Positions 38,463 through 48,300 of a stretch of 64,000 nt of DNA are shown here, piece after piece. The translations under genes were made by a program, and so were the position numbers. A model generated the notes under the pieces. That model saw only the letters and a list, made by a program, of their open reading frames with translations, was not told the DNA's origin and searched no databases. How positions within the stretch are numbered: position 1 is the stretch's first letter; each line of letters begins with the position of its first letter. Source of the DNA: Paraprevotella xylaniphila YIT 11841 (GTDB taxonomy: Bacteria > Bacteroidota > Bacteroidia > Bacteroidales > Bacteroidaceae); contig NZ_GL883805.1 of assembly GCF_000205165.1 (NCBI RefSeq), forward strand, positions 62,001 through 126,000, read 5' to 3'.

Positions 38463-39542
38463 ATGAGTTTAAAAAATATTAGTGGTCTTAAAAGAGAAGA
38501 TTTTCAAGCAGAAGTTCAGGGCAAACAAACAGATTTGTTTATCCTGAGAAACAATAAGGGGTGTGAAGTAGCCATTACAAACTACGGAGGAGCATTGGTT
38601 GCCATCATGGTTCCTGACCGCGACGGAAAAATGGCAAATGTCATTCAAGGACATGACAACATCCAGGAGGTTATCAGTAGCCCGGAGCCATTCCTCAGTA
38701 CGCTGATAGGCCGTTATGGTAATCGTATCTGTAAGGGTAAATTCACGTTAGAAGGGAAAGAGTATTCATTGACGGTTAATAACGGGCCGAATAGCCTTCA
38801 CGGCGGTCCGACCGGATGCCATGCCCGGGTTTGGGATGCCCGACAGACGGACGAGCGTACCTTACTTTTACATTATACATTCGCAGATAATGAAGAAGGC
38901 TTTCCTGGAAAATTAGACATGGATGTCACTTATTCGTTCACCAACGACAATGAATTGATCATCGAATACAAAGGGACAACCGACAAAACAACCATCGTCA
39001 ATATGACTAATCACGGGTTCTTCAGTTTGGCCGGTATTGCCAACCCCACTCCAACTATTGAAAAACTGCAATGTCAGATTAATGCTGATTATTTCATTCC
39101 TATTGACAACACCTCTATTCCTACGGGAGAAATCAAACCTGTAAAAGGCACTCCTTTTGATTTTACGACCTCGCGTGAAATCGGCGAACGCATAGATGCC
39201 GATAACGAACAGACGCGGAATGGCGCCGGTTACGACCATTGCTTCGTCCTCAACAAGAGAGAAGTAGGCGAACTGAGTTTTGCAGCTAAAATATACGAGC
39301 CTGTTTCCGGCCGTACAATGGAAGTTTATACCACCGAACCTGGAGTTCAAGTATACACGGATAATTGGGCTGACGGATACAAGGGACAATTGGGAGCAAC
39401 ATTCCCGCGTCGAAGCGCAATTTGCTTTGAAGCCCAACATTTCCCCGATTCTCCCAATCGCCCCTACTTTCCGTCTGTAGTTCTAAAACAGGGAGAAACT
39501 TATACCCAAACCACAATCTATAAATTCGGTACTGAAAAATAA
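38463..39542 (+). CDS. galM: Aldose 1-epimerase (galactose mutarotase), cytoplasmic
   Basis: A 359-residue mutarotase interconverting alpha and beta anomers of galactose/glucose. Family marks: NYGGALVAIMVPD, LIGRYGNRI, LHGGPTG, catalytic His in MTNHGFFSLAG, YDHCFVL, and Glu in TEPGVQVYT. No signal peptide, in contrast to its paralogue at 42296, which is a lipoprotein. Leads galM-transporter-galK, so galactose use is the likely role. Confidence 0.93.
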   Translation: MSLKNISGLKREDFQAEVQGKQTDLFILRNNKGCEVAITNYGGALVAIMVPDRDGKMANVIQGHDNIQEVISSPEPFLSTLIGRYGNRICKGKFTLEGKEYSLTVNNGPNSLHGGPTGCHARVWDARQTDERTLLLHYTFADNEEGFPGKLDMDVTYSFTNDNELIIEYKGTTDKTTIVNMTNHGFFSLAGIANPTPTIEKLQCQINADYFIPIDNTSIPTGEIKPVKGTPFDFTTSREIGERIDADNEQTRNGAGYDHCFVLNKREVGELSFAAKIYEPVSGRTMEVYTTEPGVQVYTDNWADGYKGQLGATFPRRSAICFEAQHFPDSPNRPYFPSVVLKQGETYTQTTIYKFGTEK

Positions 39543-39588
39543 GTGAAACTATAATAGAAAAACAAATCTTAAAAAAACAAATTATCAA

Positions 39589-40818
39589 ATGACTCAAAAA
39601 ACGCAACCGAACTACACGTTCGCCCTCACGGTGGTCATTATCGTTTGCTTCCTTATCGGTTTCGTAACGACAATGAACAATTCTATGATTGGATTCTGCA
39701 AGACCGTATTCAACCTGACAGAAGCACAGGGACAACTCGTTAATTCCGCATTTTATGGAGCTTATGCCTTGTCAATTCCCTTTGCTCTTATGATGAACAA
39801 GATTGGTTATAAGATGACATTGGTTCTCGGCTTGGCCGTTGTTGGATTGGGATTCGTAATCAATTACTTTGGTATCTCAACGAATTTGGATGCCGCCCAG
39901 ACGACCATCTATAATATCTTCTTAGCCAGCATGTGTTGTGTGGCATTGGGTATCGTCATGTTACAACTTGTAGCGAATCCGTACGTAATGGTATTGGGTG
40001 CACCAGAGAAAGGTGCATTCCGTATGACGTTAAGCCAGGCCCTAAATTCTGTAGCCACGACATTGGCTCCGATGTTTATTACCTACTTTATTATTGCAGG
40101 CAAATCGGAAGATCAATTAAGCGGAAATGACGTGACCGTTCCGTTCTTGGGATTGGGTATTTTTACTTTCCTGCTTTGCATCATTCTTTACTTCTTGAAA
40201 CTTCCGGAAATCAAAGAAGAAGAGCAAGCTGCCGACAATGGTGACACACGAGAATACAAATCGAGCGTGTTCAAGTACCCCCACGTATGGTTTGGTGCTT
40301 TTGCCATCTTTATGTATATGGGATTGGAAATCGGTATTCCCTCCATGTTGTCTGCTTATTTCGACAGCAAGCCTGATTTGGGCGGCAAAGCCGAAGATTT
40401 CCTGCCCTTGTACTGGGGTGGTATGATGGTTGGACGTTTCATCGGTGCCGGTGTGTTAAGCAAATACCAACCACGCCATTTGTTGACGGTTTGCCTTCTC
40501 GGAGGTGCGGCATGCGTCGGCATTTCATTCGTTCTTCCGGGGATGGCGGCCGTATACGCCATGTTGGCAGCCGGCTTGTTCCACTCTGTAATGTGGCCGC
40601 TCATCTTCAACCTCGGTTTGCAGGAATTGGGACCACATACAAAAGCAGCTAGCGGTATCATTAACATGGGTGTAATAGGTGCGGCCACACTGCCGTTGTT
40701 GATGGGTGTCGTAGTGGACCATACAGGTGTAGGAATGGCAATCTGCATGATGTTTATCTACTACCTCTATGTTATTTGGTTCTGTTGGAAAGGTTCTAAG
40801 GTAGGACTTAAAGGATAA
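39589..40818 (+). CDS. MFS glucose/galactose transporter
   Basis: A 409-residue, 12-helix major facilitator of the FHS (fucose/galactose/glucose:H+ symporter) family. Signature elements: GFVTTMNNSMI in helix 1, QGQLVNSAFYGAYAL, and VANPYVMVLGAPE. Encoded between galM and galK, pointing to galactose (or glucose) uptake across the inner membrane. Confidence 0.9.
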   Translation: MTQKTQPNYTFALTVVIIVCFLIGFVTTMNNSMIGFCKTVFNLTEAQGQLVNSAFYGAYALSIPFALMMNKIGYKMTLVLGLAVVGLGFVINYFGISTNLDAAQTTIYNIFLASMCCVALGIVMLQLVANPYVMVLGAPEKGAFRMTLSQALNSVATTLAPMFITYFIIAGKSEDQLSGNDVTVPFLGLGIFTFLLCIILYFLKLPEIKEEEQAADNGDTREYKSSVFKYPHVWFGAFAIFMYMGLEIGIPSMLSAYFDSKPDLGGKAEDFLPLYWGGMMVGRFIGAGVLSKYQPRHLLTVCLLGGAACVGISFVLPGMAAVYAMLAAGLFHSVMWPLIFNLGLQELGPHTKAASGIINMGVIGAATLPLLMGVVVDHTGVGMAICMMFIYYLYVIWFCWKGSKVGLKG

Positions 40819-40858
40819 GAAAAATCTCTTTTTATTAACCTCATAAAATAAATGGATT

Positions 40859-42019
40859 ATGAAATTGACAATAGATGATGTAAGAAGCCGTTTCATTGAA
40901 CATTTTGATGGAACAACCGGTTCTGTATATGCTTCTCCGGGTCGTATCAACCTCATCGGTGAACACACTGATTATAATGACGAATTTGTATTCCCCGGTG
41001 CTGTTCAACAAGGTATGATAGCTGAAATAAAAGTAAACGGGACAAGAAATGTACGTGCCTACTCTATCGACTTGAAAGATTACGTGGAGTTTTCTTTAGA
41101 CGATGAAAAGGGACCAAAAGCAAGTTGGGCTCGCTACATTTTCGGCGTGTGCCGGGAAATGATGGCATTGGGTGTTCCTGTGGAAGGTTTTAACACAGCA
41201 TTCGCTGGCGATGTTCCTCTCGGCGCAGGAATGTCTTCTTCTGCTGCATTGGAAAGCGTATATGCTTTTGCACTCAACGATATGTTCGGCGAAAACAAAA
41301 TAGACAAAATGACATTGGCTAAAGTAGGACAGGCTACAGAACATAAATATTTGGGATGCAATTGCGGTATCATGGACCAATTCGCTTCTGTTCACGGTAA
41401 AGCAGGTAGTTTGATGCGTTTGGATTGCCGTAGCGGTGAGTTTGAATACTTCCCGTTCGACCCGAAAGGCTATAAATTGGTATTGGTAAACTCTTGCGTA
41501 AAGCACGAACTTGTAGGTTCCCCCTATAATGACCGCCGCAGAAGTTGCGAAAACGTAGCTGCCACCATCAACAAGCATCACCCAGAGGTAAAAAGTTTAC
41601 GCGATGCAGACTATGCCATGTTGGACGAAGTGAAGAACGAAGTATCAGCTGAAGATTTCATGCGAGCTAAATATGTCATTGGCGAGAAAGAACGTGTCTT
41701 GGCTGTTTGTGACGCTTTGGAGAAAGGCGACTACGAAACCGTAGGACAGAAAATGTACGAAACCCATTACGGCCTGAGCAAAGAATACGAAGTTTCCTGC
41801 CCGGAATTGGACTTTCTGAATGATATAGCAAAAGAAGAAGGGGTAACTGGTTCTCGTATTATGGGAGGAGGGTTCGGAGGTTGTACTATCAACCTTGTAA
41901 GTGATGAACTTTATGACAACTTCGTAAAAGTAGCCAAATCGAAATTCAAAGAAAAATTCGGCAAAGAACCGGTCATTATTGATGTAGTCATCGGAGACGG
42001 ATCCAGAAAACTCTGCTAA
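40859..42019 (+). CDS. galK: Galactokinase
   Basis: A 386-residue GHMP kinase: galactose + ATP to galactose-1-phosphate, first step of the Leloir pathway. Motifs: GRINLIGEHTDYND (sugar signature), PLGAGMSSSAALE (ATP loop), MGGGFGGCTIN. Last gene of the operon; galT and galE are not nearby. A strong terminator follows. Confidence 0.96.
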   Translation: MKLTIDDVRSRFIEHFDGTTGSVYASPGRINLIGEHTDYNDEFVFPGAVQQGMIAEIKVNGTRNVRAYSIDLKDYVEFSLDDEKGPKASWARYIFGVCREMMALGVPVEGFNTAFAGDVPLGAGMSSSAALESVYAFALNDMFGENKIDKMTLAKVGQATEHKYLGCNCGIMDQFASVHGKAGSLMRLDCRSGEFEYFPFDPKGYKLVLVNSCVKHELVGSPYNDRRRSCENVAATINKHHPEVKSLRDADYAMLDEVKNEVSAEDFMRAKYVIGEKERVLAVCDALEKGDYETVGQKMYETHYGLSKEYEVSCPELDFLNDIAKEEGVTGSRIMGGGFGGCTINLVSDELYDNFVKVAKSKFKEKFGKEPVIIDVVIGDGSRKLC

Positions 42020-42049
42020 AAACAAAATCTTAGCATCTTATTTATGTAG

Positions 42050-42086
42050 AAAAAGGGAATCATTATAATGTAGTGGTTCCCTTTTT
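42050..42086 (+). terminator. Terminator of the galactose operon
   Basis: aaaaagggaa (42050-42059) with ttcccttttt (42077-42086); inner bases extend the stem to about 18 pairs including G-U. Ends in five T. Confidence 0.92.
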
Positions 42087-42191
42087 ATTAACGCAACCCA
42101 CAACTGAATAAAATGGTGTCTTATCTATCTTATTTTTCTACAGTTGTACGGTTTTTAATAAACTATAACATAGAAAAAAGAATAAAAAGAA

Positions 42192-42214
42192 GTGTAAGGC
42201 ATACACCTTATGCC
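42192..42214. promoter_or_regulatory. Overlapping inverted repeats at the arabinose promoter (candidate AraR operator)
   Basis: gtgta-N5-tacac (42192-42206) and ggcata-N5-tatgcc (42198-42214) overlap and cover the -33 region, ending 10 bp before the -7 box. No TTTG is present there. The position fits an operator or activator site for the AraR encoded in this operon; binding is inferred. Confidence 0.45.
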
Positions 42215-42224
42215 CAAAAACATC

Positions 42225-42232
42225 TATATTTG
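42225..42232 (+). promoter_or_regulatory. -7 element of the arabinose operon
   Basis: TATATTTG, a full TAnnTTTG match, about 63 bp before the mutarotase ATG. The lack of a -33 TTTG suggests dependence on a regulator. Confidence 0.6.
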
Positions 42233-42295
42233 CAATAGAAATACGAGATAAAGTCGTAACTTTACATTCAATTTAAATCTTTTAATTCATTCACC

Positions 42296-43444
42296 ATGAA
42301 AAAAGAAAGAAATGCAATCTTAGGTGTAGGACTTATCACAGTTCTTTTGGCTTCATGTAGCCAACAACCTCAAAGTAATTTAACCGTTTCAGGACTTGAT
42401 CCGCAGAATTTCGTAGCCGACGTAAAAGGCAAACCGACAAGTTTGTACACTCTTAAAAATTCCAATGGAATGGAAGTTTGTATCACAAACTTTGGCGGGC
42501 GGATCGTATCTATTATGGTACCAGACAAAAATGATTCTTTACGCGATGTCGTGTTAGGTTTCGACAGTATAGCCGATTACATTAACAAGCCCAGTGATTT
42601 CGGGGCCGCAATAGGTCGCTATGCCAATCGAATAAACAAAGGCAGAATCGTTATTGATGGGGATTCTATTCAATTGCCCACCAATAATTTTGGCCATTGT
42701 CTGCATGGAGGGCCTCAAGGATGGCAATATCAAGTGTATGAGGGAAAGCAATTGAACGATACGACACTGACTATGACGATGTATTCTCCTGACGGGGACC
42801 AAAACTTCCCGGGAACTGTAACAGCAACAGTGACCTATACCCTAAGCAGTGATAATGCTCTGGACATTAAATACGATGCAACCACAGATAAGAAGACCGT
42901 CATCAATATGACCAACCATTCTTATTTCAACTTATCAGGCAATCCGTCTCAACCAGCTACCGATCATATTTTATATATCAATGCGGACAACTATACTCCT
43001 GTAGACAGTACATATATGACTACGGGCGAAATCGTTACGGTAAAAGAAACTCCAATGGATTTTACTACTCCGAAAGCCGTAGGACAGGATATAGACAAAT
43101 TTGATTTTATCCAACTGAAAAACGGCAACGGTTATGACCATAATTGGGTATTGAACACCCAAGGAGATATCAACCAATTAGCAGCAAAACTAACTTCGCC
43201 GACAAGCGGCATCTCATTAGAAGTTTATACGAATGAACCCGGCATTCAAGTCTACAGCGGAAACTTCTTGGATGGTACATTAAGCGGAAAGAAAGGAATC
43301 GTATACAACCAACGTGCTTCCGTTTGCCTCGAAACCCAGCACTACCCCGATAGCCCGAATAAACCGGAATGGCCTTCGGTAATATTGGAGCCGGGACAGG
43401 CTTATCACAGCGAATGTATTTTCAAATTCACCGTGGAGAAATAA
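42296..43444 (+). CDS. araM: Lipoprotein aldose 1-epimerase (AraM-like mutarotase)
   Basis: A 382-residue mutarotase with a lipoprotein signal (LLASC, Cys near residue 21), so it acts outside the cytoplasm. The catalytic region matches the galM paralogue: NFGGRIVSIMVPD, IGRYANRINKG, LHGGPQGW, MTNHSYFNLSG, YDHNWVL, NEPGIQVYSG. First gene of the arabinose operon; the same gene order (mutarotase, symporter, araR, araD, araA, araB) is known from Bacteroides. It probably supplies the anomer preferred by the symporter. The name follows operon position. Confidence 0.85.
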   Translation: MKKERNAILGVGLITVLLASCSQQPQSNLTVSGLDPQNFVADVKGKPTSLYTLKNSNGMEVCITNFGGRIVSIMVPDKNDSLRDVVLGFDSIADYINKPSDFGAAIGRYANRINKGRIVIDGDSIQLPTNNFGHCLHGGPQGWQYQVYEGKQLNDTTLTMTMYSPDGDQNFPGTVTATVTYTLSSDNALDIKYDATTDKKTVINMTNHSYFNLSGNPSQPATDHILYINADNYTPVDSTYMTTGEIVTVKETPMDFTTPKAVGQDIDKFDFIQLKNGNGYDHNWVLNTQGDINQLAAKLTSPTSGISLEVYTNEPGIQVYSGNFLDGTLSGKKGIVYNQRASVCLETQHYPDSPNKPEWPSVILEPGQAYHSECIFKFTVEK

Positions 43445-43480
43445 TCATCATTAACTATATCATCAAACAAAAACAAAGAC

Positions 43481-45226
43481 ATGAATTGGAATTCAAATGA
43501 ATTTATATGGCTTGACTGGTTGGTTCTCGCCATCGGAGTCATAGCGATTGTATGGGCTGTCTACCGTTCCATCAAAAAAGACAAAGAGAAAATGCAAGGG
43601 GCCGACAGCCAAGATTACCTTTTCGGAAAGGGCGAACCTTGGTACATCATCGGTGCGGCTATTTTTGCAGCCAATATAGGTTCCGAACACCTTGTCGGTC
43701 TGGCCGGCACAGGAGCCAAAGACGGTGTAGGCATGGCCCATTGGGAAATGCAAGGATGGATGATTCTGATATTAGGTTGGTTGTTCGTTCCATTCTATCA
43801 ATTGTTGAATAACAAAATGGGAAAGATTATCACGATGCCGGACTTCCTGAAATTCCGCTATACCCAACGTACAGGTTCGTGGCTGTCCATCATCACACTG
43901 ATTGCCTACGTGTTGACCAAAGTCTCCGTCACTGCGTTTACCGGTGGTATCTTCTTTGAGTATCTCCTCGGCCTTCCGTTCTGGTACGGTGCGATTGGCC
44001 TTATCGCAATCACTGCCGTATTCACGGTATTTGGCGGAATGAAAGGAGTAATGACTTTATCCGCCATCCAGACCCCGATTCTCATTATCGGTTCTTTCTT
44101 GGTTCTGTTCCTCGGTTTGAACATGTTGGGTGACGGTAGCATCACTGAAGGATGGTCTCAAATGATGGCCGTATGCAATGCAGCCCATGATGGGTTCGGA
44201 ACAACCCACATGTTCCACACCGATCCCGCTGACCCCATGTATCCGCAATTCCCCGGTTATGTGGTCTTCCTCGGTGCGTCAATCATCGGTTTTTGGTATT
44301 GGTGTACAGACCAGCATATTGTACAACGTGTACTCGGACAAACCAAAGGTGAAGATAACGGCAAAGTCATGGCACGTGCGCGCCGTGGTACAATTGCGGC
44401 CGGTTATTTCAAACTCCTTCCGGTTTTCATGTTCCTCATTCCCGGCATGGTGGCTTTTGCACTTTCCCAAAAAGCCGGCAGTGGTATTGTCATGGATATC
44501 ACTAACACCCATGACACCGATGGTGCTTTTGCCATGATGGTAAAAAACATTCTCCCGGCTGGAATTAAAGGTATTGTGACTATCGGTTTTATCTGTGCAC
44601 TCGTAGCTTCCTTGGCCGCATTCTTCAATAGCTGTGCCACTTTGTTTACAGAGGATTTCTACAAGCCTATGAAAAAAGGGAAGAGTGAAAGTCATTATGT
44701 ATTGGTAGGACGTGTGGCTACAGTTGTGGTCGTATTGCTCGGATTGGCATGGATGCCCATCATGATGAACATGGGTAACTTATACTCATACCTTCAAGAT
44801 ATCCAATCCTTGATTGCCCCAGCCATGGTTGCCGTATTCACCCTTGGTATATTCTCCAAGAGAATCACTCCGAAAGCGGGTGAATGGGGTCTGATTGGCG
44901 GTTTCCTGATTGGTATGGTACGTTTGCTCACCAACGTCATTACCGACTCTGGAAAAGCTGTCATGGACGGCGCATTTTGGGAATATACCAGTTGGTTCTG
45001 GCAGACCAATTGGCTCATCTTCGAGGTCTGGCTGCTCGTATTCATCATCATTCTGATGTACATTGTATCAATGTTCACAGCGAAACCATCTGCCGAGCAG
45101 ATTGCTGCAATCACCTTTACAGGCAATTATAAGAAGACCATCCGTGAAAGTTGGAACGTTTGGGATGTCATAGCCTCTTTAGGTGTCATCATACTCTGTG
45201 CCTTATTCTATGCATATTTCTGGTAA
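43481..45226 (+). CDS. araP: Sodium/sugar symporter (SSS family), arabinose transporter
   Basis: A 581-residue sodium:solute symporter (SGLT-like) with about 14 helices. Typical features: FAANIGSEHLVGLAGTGAKDG in helix 1-2, PDFLKFRYTQRTGSWLS, and FWYWCTDQHIVQRVLGQT. Its place between the mutarotase and araR suggests L-arabinose uptake. The name is by operon context. Confidence 0.88.
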   Translation: MNWNSNEFIWLDWLVLAIGVIAIVWAVYRSIKKDKEKMQGADSQDYLFGKGEPWYIIGAAIFAANIGSEHLVGLAGTGAKDGVGMAHWEMQGWMILILGWLFVPFYQLLNNKMGKIITMPDFLKFRYTQRTGSWLSIITLIAYVLTKVSVTAFTGGIFFEYLLGLPFWYGAIGLIAITAVFTVFGGMKGVMTLSAIQTPILIIGSFLVLFLGLNMLGDGSITEGWSQMMAVCNAAHDGFGTTHMFHTDPADPMYPQFPGYVVFLGASIIGFWYWCTDQHIVQRVLGQTKGEDNGKVMARARRGTIAAGYFKLLPVFMFLIPGMVAFALSQKAGSGIVMDITNTHDTDGAFAMMVKNILPAGIKGIVTIGFICALVASLAAFFNSCATLFTEDFYKPMKKGKSESHYVLVGRVATVVVVLLGLAWMPIMMNMGNLYSYLQDIQSLIAPAMVAVFTLGIFSKRITPKAGEWGLIGGFLIGMVRLLTNVITDSGKAVMDGAFWEYTSWFWQTNWLIFEVWLLVFIIILMYIVSMFTAKPSAEQIAAITFTGNYKKTIRESWNVWDVIASLGVIILCALFYAYFW

Positions 45227-45240
45227 CACAAATATAGATA

Positions 45241-45918
45241 ATGACCACCTATTATAATATAAACCCTCGATTCTACGTTTCCGTAGATTGCATCATATTC
45301 GGCTTTGACAAGGGCAGTTTAAAACTGCTCTTGCTCAAGCGGAATTTCGAACCGGCAAAGGGTAGTTGGTCCTTAATGGGTGGATTCGTGCAAGACGGAG
45401 AAAGCGTAGACGATGCAGCCAAAAGAGTCTTGGCAGAACTGACAGGACTTGAAAACGTATATATGGAACAGGTCGGAACTTTTGGAGAAGTAGACCGTGA
45501 CCCGGGAGAAAGAGTAATATCCGTGGCATATTATGCATTAATCAACATCAATGAATATGACCGGAATCTGGTACAGCAGCATAATGCGCATTGGGCGGAA
45601 ATCAACGAAATTCCACCACTAGTTTTCGACCATTCCCAAATGGTAAATCAAGCCAGAATCATGTTGCAAAAGAAAGCCTCTTCCGAACCTATCGGTTTCA
45701 ACCTTTTGCCAAGTATGTTCACTCTGTTCCAATTGCAAAGTTTGTACGAAGCTATCTATGGGGAGCCTTTTGATAAACGGAATTTCCGCAAACGGGTTGC
45801 AGACTTGAACTATATCGAAAAAACAGATAAAATTGATAAAACAGGGTCGAAACGGGGAGCTGCTTTATATAAGTTCAACGAAAACGCTTACCGTAAAGCC
45901 CCTAAATTTAAATTATGA
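45241..45918 (+). CDS. araR: AraR, Nudix-family arabinose regulator
   Basis: A 225-residue regulator: N-terminal Nudix fold (about 1-145) and C-terminal winged helix (about 150-225; LQSLYEAIYGEPFDKRNFRKRVADL). The Nudix box is degenerate: G48, E54 and R62 fit, but positions expected to be Glu are V63 and L67, so it should not hydrolyse nucleotides. This matches NrtR-like AraR of Bacteroides, where arabinose releases the repressor from DNA. Encoded inside the operon it should control, 14 bp after the symporter gene. Confidence 0.9.
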   Translation: MTTYYNINPRFYVSVDCIIFGFDKGSLKLLLLKRNFEPAKGSWSLMGGFVQDGESVDDAAKRVLAELTGLENVYMEQVGTFGEVDRDPGERVISVAYYALININEYDRNLVQQHNAHWAEINEIPPLVFDHSQMVNQARIMLQKKASSEPIGFNLLPSMFTLFQLQSLYEAIYGEPFDKRNFRKRVADLNYIEKTDKIDKTGSKRGAALYKFNENAYRKAPKFKL

Positions 45919-45921
45919 ACT

Positions 45922-46617
45922 ATGTTAGAAGAACTCAAAGAAAAGGTATATCAAGCCAATCTTGATTTAGTAAAACAAGGTTTGGTTATCTTCACATGGG
46001 GAAATGTATCAGGCATCGACCGTGAAAAGGGACTCGTAGTCATCAAACCGAGCGGCGTGGACTACGATACAATGAAGGCCTCGGACATGGTTGTGGTAGA
46101 TTTGGAAAGCGGCAAGGTGGTAGAAGGAGAATTGAATCCTTCATCCGACACACCGACACATCTTGTCCTCTACAAAGCTTTCCCGAACATTCAAGGAGTA
46201 GTCCACACCCACTCCACTTATGCTACCGCATGGGCTCAGGCCGGCAAAGACATTCCTAATATCGGGACGACACATGCCGACTATTTCCACGAAGCTATCC
46301 CCTGCACCTCCGACATGACAAAGGCAGAAGTAGAAGGACAATACGAATTGGAAACCGGCAATGTTATCGTTAAACGGTTTGAAGGAATCAACCCCGACCA
46401 CACACCAGGTGTATTGGTAAAGAATCACGGTCCGTTCAGTTGGGGTACGAGTCCGGCCAATGCCGTTTACAATGCCAAGGTGATGGAGCAGTGTGCCAAA
46501 ATGGCTTTCGTATCCTTTATGGTAAACCCTGAAACCACAATGAATCCACTGCTCATCGAGAAGCATTATAACCGTAAACACGGACCGAACGCCTACTACG
46601 GACAGAAAAAGAAATAA
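45922..46617 (+). CDS. araD: L-ribulose-5-phosphate 4-epimerase
   Basis: A 231-residue class II aldolase-fold zinc enzyme converting L-ribulose-5-P to D-xylulose-5-P. Zinc ligands H95, H97 (VVHTHST) and H169 (VKNHGPF) correspond to the E. coli enzyme, which has the same length; D76 lies in SSDTPTH. Starts 3 bp after araR. Confidence 0.96.
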   Translation: MLEELKEKVYQANLDLVKQGLVIFTWGNVSGIDREKGLVVIKPSGVDYDTMKASDMVVVDLESGKVVEGELNPSSDTPTHLVLYKAFPNIQGVVHTHSTYATAWAQAGKDIPNIGTTHADYFHEAIPCTSDMTKAEVEGQYELETGNVIVKRFEGINPDHTPGVLVKNHGPFSWGTSPANAVYNAKVMEQCAKMAFVSFMVNPETTMNPLLIEKHYNRKHGPNAYYGQKKK

Positions 46618-46664
46618 ACAAAGTATATTAACTAACAAATCTCTAACAATTTAAAATTTTTATC

Positions 46665-48191
46665 ATGAACGCATTTGATCAATATGAAGTATGGTTTGTT
46701 ACGGGAGCACAGCTTCTGTACGGTGGTGACGCAGTAGTGGCAGTCGACGGTCACTCCACTCAAATGGTTAACGGTTTGAATGCCTCCGGCAAACTTCCCG
46801 TTAAAGTAGTCTATAAAGGAACGGCCAATTCTTCCAAAGAAGTGGAAGCCGTATTCAAAGCAGCCAACAATGACGAGAAGTGCATTGGCGTAATCACCTG
46901 GATGCACACATTCTCACCGGCTAAGATGTGGATACACGGTTTGCAGCAGTTAAAGAAACCGTTGCTCCATCTCCACACGCAGTTCAACAAAGAGATACCT
47001 TGGGATACCATGGATATGGACTTTATGAACCTGAACCAATCTGCCCACGGTGACCGCGAATTCGGGCATATCTGTACCCGTATGCGTATCCGCCGTAAAG
47101 TAGTCGTAGGTTATTGGCAAGACGAGGATACCCAACACAAGATTGCCGTATGGATGCGTGTTTGTGCCGCATGGGCTGATGCACAAGACATGTTGATTAT
47201 CCGTTTCGGAGACCAGATGAACAATGTAGCCGTAACAGACGGGGATAAAGTCGAGGCAGAACAACGCATGGGCTATCATGTAGACTACTGTCCGGTTAGC
47301 GAACTGATGCAATACCATGCAGAAGTAAAAGATGCCGATGTGGAAGCTTTAGTGAAAACCTATTTTAATGAATACGATCACGATGCCACATTGGAAGACA
47401 AGACCACTGAAGCTTATCAAAAGGTGTGGAACTCAGCTAAGGCTGAACTCGCCCTGCGAGCCATCTTGAAAGCCAAAGGAGCCAAAGGTTTCACAACCAA
47501 CTTCGATGACTTGGGACAAACAGACGGCAGCCATTTCGACCAAATCCCCGGCTTAGCTTCACAACGTTTGATGGCCGATGGTTATGGTTTCGGTGCCGAA
47601 GGCGACTGGAAGTCTGCCGCTCTCTACCGTACGGTATGGGTAATGAACCAAGGTCTGCCTACAGGTTGTTCATTCTTGGAGGATTACACGTTGAATTTCA
47701 ATGGAGAGAACAGTTCTATCCTGCAAGCTCACATGTTGGAAGTTTGCCCGCTCATCGCAGCAAAGAAACCGCGTCTGGAAGTACATTTCCTTGGTATCGG
47801 TATCCGCAAGAGCCAGACAGCCCGTTTGGTCTTCACTTCAAAAGTAGGCAAAGGCTGCACTGCCACGGTCGTTGATTTGGGCAACCGTTTCCGCCTCATT
47901 GTAAACGATGTGGAATGTATCGAACCGAAACCTCTGCCTAAGCTCCCTGTGGCTTCCGCATTATGGAAACCCATGCCGAACTTCGAAATCGGTGCAGGTG
48001 CCTGGATTTTGGCCGGTGGAACACACCATTCTTGCTTCTCATACGACTTGACAGCCGAATATTGGGAAGACTATGCCGAAATTTCCGGTATCGAAATGGT
48101 ACACATCAACAAAGACACGACTATCAGCGAGTTCAAGAAGGAACTCCGCATGAACGAAGTGTATTATATGCTGAACAAAGCACTTTGCTAA
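46665..48191 (+). CDS. araA: L-arabinose isomerase
   Basis: A 508-residue enzyme converting L-arabinose to L-ribulose. Typical stretches: VWFVTGAQLLYG near the start, TWMHTFSPAKMWI, LHLHTQFN, GHICTRMRI, and HHSCFSYD near the end supplying a metal His. Standard length. A hairpin follows before araB. Confidence 0.97.
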   Translation: MNAFDQYEVWFVTGAQLLYGGDAVVAVDGHSTQMVNGLNASGKLPVKVVYKGTANSSKEVEAVFKAANNDEKCIGVITWMHTFSPAKMWIHGLQQLKKPLLHLHTQFNKEIPWDTMDMDFMNLNQSAHGDREFGHICTRMRIRRKVVVGYWQDEDTQHKIAVWMRVCAAWADAQDMLIIRFGDQMNNVAVTDGDKVEAEQRMGYHVDYCPVSELMQYHAEVKDADVEALVKTYFNEYDHDATLEDKTTEAYQKVWNSAKAELALRAILKAKGAKGFTTNFDDLGQTDGSHFDQIPGLASQRLMADGYGFGAEGDWKSAALYRTVWVMNQGLPTGCSFLEDYTLNFNGENSSILQAHMLEVCPLIAAKKPRLEVHFLGIGIRKSQTARLVFTSKVGKGCTATVVDLGNRFRLIVNDVECIEPKPLPKLPVASALWKPMPNFEIGAGAWILAGGTHHSCFSYDLTAEYWEDYAEISGIEMVHINKDTTISEFKKELRMNEVYYMLNKALC

Positions 48192-48213
48192 TAGCATACC
48201 GGCAAAGGATTTA

Positions 48214-48259
48214 AAATTAAAAGTGCTCGGCGAGCTATCGTTTGCAGCACTTTTAATTT
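48214..48259 (+). terminator. Hairpin between araA and araB (partial terminator or processing site)
   Basis: aaattaaaagtgct (48214-48227) pairs with agcacttttaattt (48246-48259); 14 bp with an 18-base loop, T-rich after the stem. Inside the operon it may lower transcription of araB and beyond, or protect the upstream RNA. Confidence 0.7.
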
Positions 48260-48300
48260 ATTCATTTATTATTGTTATACTTTAATTTATAGGGTTAAAT

